Part shown: positions 58,008 through 64,000 of the stretch, in pieces
Layout of the letters: each line of letters begins with the position of its first letter
Position numbering within the stretch: position 1 is the first letter of the stretch
From: DAHUXD01 sp963736455
GTDB taxonomy: Bacteria > Acidobacteriota > Thermoanaerobaculia > UBA5066 > Gp7-AA6
Assembly (NCBI GenBank): GCA_963736455.1
Contig: CAVTON010000002.1
Coordinates: forward strand, 434,001 to 498,000
Reading direction: 5' to 3'
DNA: 64,000 nt
Made by a program: the position numbers and the translations under genes
The notes under the pieces: model-generated
What the model saw: only the letters and a program-made list of their open reading frames with translations
Database searches by the model: none
What the model was told of the DNA's origin: nothing

Positions 58008-58835
58008 TCAGGCCGCGCCCGCGCGCCGCCGCGCGGAAGGGCGCCGCGACCCGCTCTTCGACTGCCCGAGGCTCTTCTTGAGCGCGTCCATCAGGTCCAC
58101 GACGTTCCCCGCGGCCCGCTCGCCTTTTTCCTCGGGCTGGCCCAGGGTGAACCGCTTTTTCGAAGAGAGCAGCTTGCGCAGGGCCTTGCGGTACTGGTTC
58201 GGATGCTCGGCCGGTTCCCAGCCTTCCTCCGACATCTGATCGACGAGCATGCGGGCCATCTTGACCTCGGCCGATTTCTTCGCGTGCGCCGGGACGCCCA
58301 GGCGCGCCGGGTCGCGAAGCTCCTCGTAGGCGCGCAGACTCTCGAGGGCCAGGGCCGTCGGTCCCGGCAGCAGGGCGGCGAGCGTCGGCCGCTTGCGAAG
58401 GACGAATCGGACGATCCCGACGCGGCGGGCTTCGAGCAGCGCGTCCCGGAGGACCCCGTAGGCCTTTTCGCCGCCCTTTCGCGGCGACAGGTAGTACGGA
58501 TGATCGAAGGAAAGAGGGTTGACCGCGCCGAGCTCGACGAACTGCAGGACCTCCATGTCCTCGGTTCCGCCCGCCGCTTCCTGCTCGGCCCGCTCGATGT
58601 CCTCCTTCTCGACCACCGCGTACTCGTCGTCTTCGACCTCGTAGCCGCGCACGATCTCGTCGTTCCCGACCTCCTTGTCTTCCTTGCTGCAGAACTTCTT
58701 GTAGACGATCGGCGCCTGGTCCTTGCGGTGAAGGAGCCGGAACGAGACGTGCTCGGACGATTCGATCGCCGAGTGGAGCGAAACCGGGATGGTGATCAGG
58801 CCAAACGTGATGTGGCCGTTCCAGATCGGGCGCAC
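58008..58835 (-). CDS. ku: Ku homologue for non-homologous end joining
   Basis: A 275-residue bacterial Ku: MRPIWNGHITFGLITIPVSL, then HSAIESSEHVSFRLLHRKDQ, APIVYKKFCSKEDKEVGNDE, IVRGYEVEDDEYAVVEKEDI, PYYLSPRKGGEKAYGVLRDA and MARMLVDQMSEEGWEPAEH. The basic tail (SGSRRPSARRRAGAA) is typical of DNA-binding Ku ends. It binds DNA ends as a homodimer and recruits LigD. The LigD parts are at 31-33 kb and 38-41 kb. It starts 13 bases after the metallothionein-like gene, so the two share a message. Confidence 0.95.
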   Translation of the reverse strand: MRPIWNGHITFGLITIPVSLHSAIESSEHVSFRLLHRKDQAPIVYKKFCSKEDKEVGNDEIVRGYEVEDDEYAVVEKEDIERAEQEAAGGTEDMEVLQFVELGAVNPLSFDHPYYLSPRKGGEKAYGVLRDALLEARRVGIVRFVLRKRPTLAALLPGPTALALESLRAYEELRDPARLGVPAHAKKSAEVKMARMLVDQMSEEGWEPAEHPNQYRKALRKLLSSKKRFTLGQPEEKGERAAGNVVDLMDALKKSLGQSKSGSRRPSARRRAGAA

Positions 58836-58848
58836 GGCTCTCTCGTTT

Positions 58849-58998
58849 CTAGACGGCGGCGCAATCGGGATGGCCGCACGCGCACGAGCCCGCCTTCTTC
58901 TGCCGCTCGGCGTCGGCGCACCGCTCGCTGCAGAACCTCTTGCCGTCCCGTTCGACGTTCGCGTCGCTGCAGTGACATCCGGTGTGAGAGCAGTTCAT
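58849..58998 (-). CDS. Small metallothionein-like Cys/His protein
   Basis: A 49-residue protein with eight cysteines and three histidines: MNCSHTGCHCSDANVERDGK, RFCSERCADAERQKK and SCACGHPDCAAV. The layout C.H..C.C, then FC...CA, then C.CGH..C resembles bacterial metallothioneins of the SmtA/BmtA type, which bind zinc or cadmium in a cluster. GGAGG is placed at good distance before the ATG. A sigma-54-like promoter lies 26 bases upstream, and ku follows directly. Confidence 0.78.
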   Translation of the reverse strand: MNCSHTGCHCSDANVERDGKRFCSERCADAERQKKAGSCACGHPDCAAV

Positions 58999-59023
58999 GA
59001 TAAGTACCTCCAGGATCGGAGGG

Positions 59024-59039
59024 AGCAATTTGCCTGCCA
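59024..59039 (-). promoter_or_regulatory. Sigma-54-like promoter before metallothionein-ku
   Basis: Minus strand TGGCAGGCAAATTGCT, GG-N10-GC. The predicted start near 59013 gives a 15-base leader with GGAGG. It is back to back with the otsB element. Confidence 0.7.
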
Positions 59040-59060
59040 GCCCGATCCGCGTTCAAAATG

Positions 59061-59076
59061 CGGCACGAATTCTGCA
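59061..59076 (+). promoter_or_regulatory. Sigma-54-like promoter before otsBA
   Basis: CGGCACGAATTCTGCA, GG-N10-GC. The predicted start is near 59087: seven bases before the ATG at 59094 or 55 before the alternative GTG at 59142. Confidence 0.6.
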
Positions 59077-59093
59077 GCCCCTGCTCAAGGAGA

Positions 59094-59939
59094 ATGCAAC
59101 CGATCCGCGCCGGGGTCCGGCGAAGCCGTGGAACGGGCCGCGTGCCCTCCCTTTGCCTCGGGGACCTCGGTCTCTTCTTCGAGCGCGTGCGGAGCGCGAA
59201 GAGACGAGGCTTGTTGCTCGATTACGACGGCACGCTCGCGGCGCTGACGCCGGACCGCCGGCGGGCGGTTCCGTATCCCGGGATGCGCGCGGCGCTCGTG
59301 ACTCTCGCGCTCGCGCCGCGGCCGACCTCGATCTGGATCGTCAGCGGCCGGTCGGTCGCCGATCTGGCGAGGCTCGTCCGCCTCGACCGTCTCGCGGATC
59401 TGTGGGGCTCGCACGGCATGGAGCGCCGCACGCGACACGGCGGCTGGATCGGGCCGGCTCCGTCGCCGGCCGCCTCGGCGCTGCTCGAAGAGATCGTCGA
59501 GGCCCTCGTCCGGCGCGGCGCCGGGGATCTCGTCGAGCGGAAGTCTTACGGCCTCGCGCTGCACGGCCGCGGCGCGGACCGGGCCACGTATCTGGCGGCG
59601 CGGCGAGCGCTCGTGCGGCAATTCGCCACGCCCGCCGCGCGGGCGGGTCTCGATCTGGCGGCGTTCAACGGAGGGCTCGAGCTGCGTCCGGCCGGGTTCC
59701 ACAAGGGGTTGACGGTCGAGCGCGCGTTCGCGGAGCTCGGGGCCGACGCCGCGATCGCCTACCTCGGCGATGACCAGACCGACGAGGACGCGTTCGCGGC
59801 TCTCGGCGACCGGGGCCTTCCGGTGCTGGTGAGCGAACGGCCGCGGCCGACGCTCGCCCGGGCCTGGCTCGAGCCGCCCGCCGGGGTCCTGGAGTTTCTT
59901 TCGGACTGGAACGCGGCGTGTTTCGGGGCGCGCCCGTGA
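59094..59939 (+). CDS. otsB: Trehalose-6-phosphate phosphatase
   Basis: A 281-residue HAD phosphatase. The nucleophile motif is RGLLLDYDGTLAALTPDRRR; other signatures are SIWIVSGRSVADLARLVRLD, LWGSHGMERR, LELRPAGFHKGLTVERAFAE and IAYLGDDQTDEDAFAALGDR. It removes phosphate from trehalose 6-phosphate. The nucleophile is further from the N-terminus than usual, so a GTG at 59142 may be the true start. The stop overlaps the otsA start by GTGA. Confidence 0.92.
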   Translation: MQPIRAGVRRSRGTGRVPSLCLGDLGLFFERVRSAKRRGLLLDYDGTLAALTPDRRRAVPYPGMRAALVTLALAPRPTSIWIVSGRSVADLARLVRLDRLADLWGSHGMERRTRHGGWIGPAPSPAASALLEEIVEALVRRGAGDLVERKSYGLALHGRGADRATYLAARRALVRQFATPAARAGLDLAAFNGGLELRPAGFHKGLTVERAFAELGADAAIAYLGDDQTDEDAFAALGDRGLPVLVSERPRPTLARAWLEPPAGVLEFLSDWNAACFGARP

Positions 59940-61402
59940 ACCTGGTCGTCGTCTCGAACCGCCTTCCCTTTACCGCGGCACGCGGCGAGGACGGGGCCTT
60001 TGTCGTCGAGCCGGGCAGCGGGGGCCTGGTGACCGCGCTCCGCCCGGTGCTGCAGAATCGGGGAGGCCGCTGGATCGGCTGGTCGGGGGCGACGAGCGAG
60101 GAATTGCCCGACGCGGCGCCGCTCTTCCACGACTCCCGGCGACGCTTCGGCTACGAGCTCGTTCCCGTGGCCCTCTCGGCGGCCGAGCGCGACGGCTTCT
60201 ATTCCGGCTTCTCGAACGAGATCGTCTGGCCTCTCTTTCACGACCTCGTCTCGCTCGCCAACTTCGACCCGTCGTACTGGAAAGCCTACGAGGCCGTCAA
60301 TGAACGGTTCGCGGAAGTCATCGCGCGGACCGCGTCGCCCGAGGATTTCATCTGGGTGCACGACTATCACCTGATGCGCGTCGCCTCCGCGCTGGCGGCC
60401 CGGGGGCGCCGTTTCCGGACGGCCTTTTTCCTGCACATCCCGTTTCCGCCTCTGGACGTGTTCCTGAAGCTGCCGTGGCGCTTCCAGGTCCTCAACTCGC
60501 TGCTCGAGTACGACCTCGTCGGCTTTCAGACGGTGCGCGACCGACGCAACTTCATCCAGTGCCTCCGCCTGCTCCTGCCGGACGTGCGGACCTCCGGCCG
60601 CGGCTCGGTCTGGAGAGTCCGGTCGGCTTCGCGGGAGCTGCGGATCGGGTCCTTTCCGATCTCGATCGACTTCGCCGACTTCGAGTGGCGGGCCGGGCGG
60701 CCCGAGGTCATGGAACGGGCCGCCGAGATGCGCGCCTCGGAACAGGGCCGCCAGCTCGTCCTCGGCATCGACCGCCTCGACTACACGAAGGGGCTGACCC
60801 AGAAGCTCGAGGCGTTCCGCACGATGCTGCGGCGCCACCCGGACCTCCAGGGCGGCGTGAAGCTCGTCCAGGTGGTCGTGCCGAGCCGCGCCGACATCCC
60901 GCGCTATCAGAAGCACAAGACCCAGGTGGATCGCCTCGTCGGAGAGATCAACGGCGAGTTCACCCGGGGAAACTGGGCGCCGATCCGGTACGTCCACCGC
61001 CGTCTCGAGGGTCCGCGACTCTCGGCGTACTATCGCGCGGCCGACGTGGCGCTGGTCACGCCGCTCAAGGACGGGATGAACCTGGTCTCGAAGGAGTACT
61101 GCGCGTCGCGGGTGAACGGGGACGGCGTGCTCGTCCTGTCGGAGTTCGCGGGCGCGGCGGCCGAGATGCAGCGGGGCGCTCTGCTCGTCAACCCCTTCGA
61201 CGTGGAGGGCGTCGCCGAGGCCCTGCGGACCGCCCTGACCATGCCGGAGGCCGAGCGGCGCCTCCGGATGCGCAAGTTGCGCCGGGTCGTTCGCGAGCAC
61301 GACATCCACCACTGGCTCGACACGTTTCTGCGGGCGGCGGCCTCGCACCCGCTGTCGGACTTTCCCCTCGTCGAGGACTACCTCCCGGCGGAGGTGTCGT
61401 GA
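59936..61402 (+). CDS. otsA: Trehalose-6-phosphate synthase
   Basis: A 488-residue GT20 glycosyltransferase. The N-terminus is NLVVVSNRLPFTAARGEDG; substrate-binding motifs include PGSGGLVTALRPVL, FIWVHDYHLMRVASALAARG, FFLHIPFPPLDVF, VLGIDRLDYTKGLTQKLEAF and LVTPLKDGMNLVSKEYCASR. It joins UDP-glucose (or another NDP-glucose) and glucose 6-phosphate. GTG start coupled to otsB, and its end is coupled to the next gene by GTGA, so otsB-otsA-GH15 is one tightly translated unit. Confidence 0.95.
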   Translation: MNLVVVSNRLPFTAARGEDGAFVVEPGSGGLVTALRPVLQNRGGRWIGWSGATSEELPDAAPLFHDSRRRFGYELVPVALSAAERDGFYSGFSNEIVWPLFHDLVSLANFDPSYWKAYEAVNERFAEVIARTASPEDFIWVHDYHLMRVASALAARGRRFRTAFFLHIPFPPLDVFLKLPWRFQVLNSLLEYDLVGFQTVRDRRNFIQCLRLLLPDVRTSGRGSVWRVRSASRELRIGSFPISIDFADFEWRAGRPEVMERAAEMRASEQGRQLVLGIDRLDYTKGLTQKLEAFRTMLRRHPDLQGGVKLVQVVVPSRADIPRYQKHKTQVDRLVGEINGEFTRGNWAPIRYVHRRLEGPRLSAYYRAADVALVTPLKDGMNLVSKEYCASRVNGDGVLVLSEFAGAAAEMQRGALLVNPFDVEGVAEALRTALTMPEAERRLRMRKLRRVVREHDIHHWLDTFLRAAASHPLSDFPLVEDYLPAEVS

Positions 61403-63237
61403 ACTACCCCCCGATCGAGCACCACGGCGTCATCGGCGATCTCCATACGGTCGCCCTCGTCGCCCTGGACGGCACGCTCGACTGGCTCTGCCTGCCGCAC
61501 TTCGATTCGCCGTCTCTCTTCGGCGCCCTCCTCGACTCCGAGAAGGGCGGCTTCTTTCGAGTCACCGCCACCTCGGAGGAGGCGCGCCGGCGGCAGATGT
61601 ATCTTCCGGACTCGAACGTCCTCGTCACGCGCTTCCTGACGCCCGACGGCGTCGGAGAGGTCGTGGACTTCATGCCGATCCGGCCGCCCACGGGGCCCAA
61701 ACGGCGCGAGGACCACCAGATCATCCGCATCGTCCGGGGAGTCCGCGGGGTGATGCCCTTCCGCATGGAATGCCGCCCCGTCTTCGATTACGGGCGTCGC
61801 CCGGGCCACCCGAGCCCGACCTCCTTCGGCTGCCGGTTCTCATCGGAGGACGACGCGGTGGCGCTGGCGACGGGCCTTCCACTCGCCCTCGACGGGGGCG
61901 GGGTCGCGGCCGATTTCGTCCTGCACGAAGGCGAGGAGATTCCGCTTCTCCTGTCGCAGGCGCCCGAGGCGCCCGGCGCCGAAGACGGCCTCGCCGAGCG
62001 GTGCAATCGCGAATTCCATCGCACGCTGAGCTTCTGGCAGAGCTGGATCGGGCGGAGCCACTACGCGGGCCGCTGGCGCGAGATGGTCAAGCGGTCCTGC
62101 CTCGCGTTGAAGCTCCTCACCTTCGAGCCTTCCGGAGCGATCGTGGCCGCGCCGACGATGAGCCTGCCCGAGAAAATCGGCGGCTCGCGCAACTGGGACT
62201 ATCGCTACACCTGGATTCGCGACGCGGCGTTTACCGTCTATGCCTTTCTTCGTGTCGGATTCACCGACGAGGCGCGCCACTACATCCAGTTCCTCGAGCG
62301 CCGGTTCCGCGACCTCGGCTCCGACGCCAGCCTGCAGGTTCTCTACGGCGTGGACGGGCGCACCGATCTGCCCGAACAGATCCTCGAGCATCTCGACGGC
62401 TATCGCGGATCGCGTCCGGTGCGGGCCGGCAACGATGCGGCGCGGCAGTTCCAGCTCGACATCATCGGCGACCTGATGGACTCGATCTATCTCTACAACA
62501 AGTACTGCGAGCCCGCCTCGCACGATCTCTGGATGGCCGTGCGGCGCCTGGCCGACTGGGTCTGCGAAAAATGGAGGGAGCCGGACGAGGGAATCTGGGA
62601 GGTGCGCGGCGGCCGGCAGCAGTTCACGTTCTCCAAGATGATGTGCTGGGTGGCCCTCGACCGGGCCCTCCGGCTGGCGGCCCAGCGCAGCTTCCCGGCG
62701 GACATCGCGAAGTGGACGGCCCAGCGCGACGAAATCTACGCGACGATCATGGAGCGCGGCTTCTCGCGCAAGAAGAACTCGTTCGTGCAGCGGCTCGATG
62801 GGGAGGTCCTGGATGCCTCGTTGCTGCTGGCGCCGCTCGTGAAGTTCGTCGCGCCCTCGGACCCCCGCATGCTCGGCACCCTCGACGCGATCCAGCGTGA
62901 GCTCGAGAGCGATCACCTCGTGCGGAGATACGACCCGCGCGTCTCTCCCGACGGTCTCGACGGCGAAGAGGGAACGTTCTCGATCTGCACGTTCTGGCTG
63001 GCGGAGGCGCTCGCGCGCTCGGGCCGCGTCGACGAGGCGCGGCTCACCTTCGAAAAAATGCTCGGGTATGCCAACCACCTCGGCCTTTACTCCGAGGAGA
63101 TCAGCCTCACGGGCGAGGCGCTCGGCAACTTTCCGCAGGCCTTCACCCACCTCGGCCTCATTTCGGCCGCGGTCAACATCAGCCGGGCGCTGGACGGAAA
63201 GCCCGCCGGCCGCCACGGCCTGTCTCCCGCGGACTGA
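61399..63237 (+). CDS. Glycoside hydrolase family 15 protein
   Basis: A 612-residue protein of the bacterial trehalase/glucoamylase group: YPPIEHHGVIGDLHTVALVA, DGTLDWLCLPHFDSPSLFGA, LLTFEPSGAIVAAPTMSLPE, GGSRNWDYRYTWIRDAAFTV (first catalytic Glu region in this family lies after it), DEGIWEVRGGRQQFTFSKMM and ALGNFPQAFTHLGLISAAVN. Family members hydrolyse maltodextrins or, in Actinobacteria, trehalose. Coupling to otsBA suggests trehalose turnover, which is inference. No signal peptide, so it acts in the cytoplasm. Confidence 0.92.
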   Translation: MNYPPIEHHGVIGDLHTVALVALDGTLDWLCLPHFDSPSLFGALLDSEKGGFFRVTATSEEARRRQMYLPDSNVLVTRFLTPDGVGEVVDFMPIRPPTGPKRREDHQIIRIVRGVRGVMPFRMECRPVFDYGRRPGHPSPTSFGCRFSSEDDAVALATGLPLALDGGGVAADFVLHEGEEIPLLLSQAPEAPGAEDGLAERCNREFHRTLSFWQSWIGRSHYAGRWREMVKRSCLALKLLTFEPSGAIVAAPTMSLPEKIGGSRNWDYRYTWIRDAAFTVYAFLRVGFTDEARHYIQFLERRFRDLGSDASLQVLYGVDGRTDLPEQILEHLDGYRGSRPVRAGNDAARQFQLDIIGDLMDSIYLYNKYCEPASHDLWMAVRRLADWVCEKWREPDEGIWEVRGGRQQFTFSKMMCWVALDRALRLAAQRSFPADIAKWTAQRDEIYATIMERGFSRKKNSFVQRLDGEVLDASLLLAPLVKFVAPSDPRMLGTLDAIQRELESDHLVRRYDPRVSPDGLDGEEGTFSICTFWLAEALARSGRVDEARLTFEKMLGYANHLGLYSEEISLTGEALGNFPQAFTHLGLISAAVNISRALDGKPAGRHGLSPAD

Positions 63238-63259
63238 GGCGGTCCGGCCGAGCGGAAAT

Positions 63260-63275
63260 GGGCATGCGGGTTGCA
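63260..63275 (+). promoter_or_regulatory. Sigma-54-like promoter before the small lipoprotein
   Basis: GGGCATGCGGGTTGCA, GG-N10-GC. The predicted leader is about 40 bases, including GAGGAGG. Confidence 0.6.
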
Positions 63276-63325
63276 CATCGGTCGGGCAGGCTCGACCTTG
63301 GGCCCTTCTTGAGGAGGAACAGATC

Positions 63326-63541
63326 ATGAAGAGGACGCTGACCCTGGTTGCTTTTCTGATCGCGGGGGCGGCCGCGCTCTCTCTGGGGTGTCAGAAGCCG
63401 GAGACCTCGACGACGACGACGGAAACCAGCACGACGACGAACACCTCGACGGCGTCGGGCACGCCCGCCGCCTCGACGGAGACGTCGACGACGACCTCGA
63501 CCGTCGACGTCACGCCGCCCGCGCCGACGACGACTCCGTAG
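63326..63541 (+). CDS. Small Thr/Ser-rich lipoprotein
   Basis: A 71-residue protein with a lipoprotein signal (MKRTLTLVAFLIAGAAALSL, then GC): the lipobox LSLGC is followed by QKPE and a low-complexity tail of Thr, Ser and Pro (TETSTTTNTSTASGTPAAST). No folded domain is present; it may coat or space the envelope. AGGAGG stands before the ATG. Confidence 0.8.
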   Translation: MKRTLTLVAFLIAGAAALSLGCQKPETSTTTTETSTTTNTSTASGTPAASTETSTTTSTVDVTPPAPTTTP

Positions 63542-63589
63542 AGACGCCGGCCACCTCCCCGGCCCGGCGTCTCGATCCGAGACGCCGGG
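63541..63589. terminator. Double hairpin with alternative pairing
   Basis: gagacgccgg, ccggcgtctc and a second gagacgccgg lie in order, so the middle part can pair with either neighbour (stems of 10 and 11 bp). It lies between the convergent lipoprotein and SOD genes and probably terminates both. Confidence 0.65.
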
Positions 63590-63614
63590 TGCGGAGAGAA
63601 AGCTGCAATCCGGG

Positions 63615-64000
63615 CTACTTCGTGACGCCGACCAGCGCGACGTCGAGCGATCGCACCGCCGCGAAGCGTTCGGCCACGTCCTTCCAGTCCCAGACGTTCC
63701 ACACGGCCTCGAAGAAGTCGGTCTTGCGGTTCTGGTACTGAAGGTAGTAGGCGTGCTCCCACGCGTCGAGCACGAGCAGCGGAACCCCCGCCTGGGCGAG
63801 ATTGGACTGGTGGTCGTAGATCTGGGTGGTCAGCAGCCGGCCGGCGAGCGGCTCCCACACGAGCGCGCCCCAGCCCGAGCCCATGATCGTCGAGGCCGCG
63901 GCGGTGAGCTGGCGCTTGAGGCTCGCGAATCCGCCGAAGTCCTTCTTGATCGCCTCGCCGAGCTCGCCCTTCGGCTCGCCGCCGCCCTTGGGCGTCATGT
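63615..64000 (-). CDS. Fe/Mn superoxide dismutase (partial)
   Basis: The C-terminal 128 residues of a SodA/SodB-type enzyme; the start lies beyond the window. The text KGELGEAIKKDFGGFASLKR, GSGWGALVWEPLAGRLLTTQ, YDHQSNLAQAGVPLLVLDAW, EHAYYLQYQNRKTDFFEAVW and NVWDWKDVAERF follows the family; Asp and His of LDAWEHAYYLQY bind the metal. The N-terminal ligands are outside. It turns superoxide into peroxide and oxygen. Fe or Mn preference cannot be judged. Confidence 0.93.
   Translation of the reverse strand, partial: MTPKGGGEPKGELGEAIKKDFGGFASLKRQLTAAASTIMGSGWGALVWEPLAGRLLTTQIYDHQSNLAQAGVPLLVLDAWEHAYYLQYQNRKTDFFEAVWNVWDWKDVAERFAAVRSLDVALVGVTK

Overview
The window is GC-rich and reads like an Acidobacteriota chromosome. 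The pointers are a Ser/Thr kinase with a C-terminal PD40 propeller, an M13 peptidase end, and a subtilase with C-terminal SLH-like repeats. The Thermoanaerobaculia-like placement is inference from protein style, not from a marker gene.

1-20 kb is an accessory zone built around two tRNA genes. A complete tRNA-Ala(GGC) and a 52-bp copy of its 3' half bracket a PadR/DUF4386 cassette whose PadR gene is frameshifted. A tRNA-Sec(UCA) is followed by two further copies of its 3' end. The first segment between copies carries an arsenic operon (arsR-arsI-acr3-arsC) and a decayed FAD-oxidoreductase/methyltransferase pair. The second carries an operon of two paralogous Cys-rich proteins of unknown function with a small membrane protein and a MerR-type HTH protein, then a hemerythrin, an IS630 fragment and an IS3 element cut off at the third tRNA-Sec copy. 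A large secreted subtilase, a DUF1801 protein, an F420-type reductase homologue and an aldo/keto reductase follow.

20-64 kb is dense in stress and maintenance genes: hemerythrin, pyrophosphatase family, DUF4142, BON proteins, general stress protein, CBS protein, ferritin, small hydrophobic peptides, a metallothionein-like protein, trehalose synthesis (otsBA) with a GH15 hydrolase, Fe/Mn-SOD, and a bacterial NHEJ set (Ku plus LigD phosphoesterase, two polymerase domains and a ligase domain as separate genes at three loci). Large sensory proteins lie among them: a PAS hybrid kinase, a CheB-like protein, a 1523-residue CheB-CheR-PAS-kinase-receiver protein, two more kinases, and an NtrC-type regulator without a DNA-binding domain.

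The main observation is that most of the stress and NHEJ transcription units in this second part are preceded by a sigma-54-like -24/-12 element (GG-N10-GC or GG-N10-GA, best form TGGCACG-N4-TTGCW), often as divergent pairs. Eighteen such elements have believable positions. Together with the HTH-less sigma-54 activator and a free-standing histidine-kinase dimerisation-like protein encoded beside it, they suggest a sigma-54-controlled stress, trehalose and end-joining regulon. All calls are from reading the sequence; no database search was possible.
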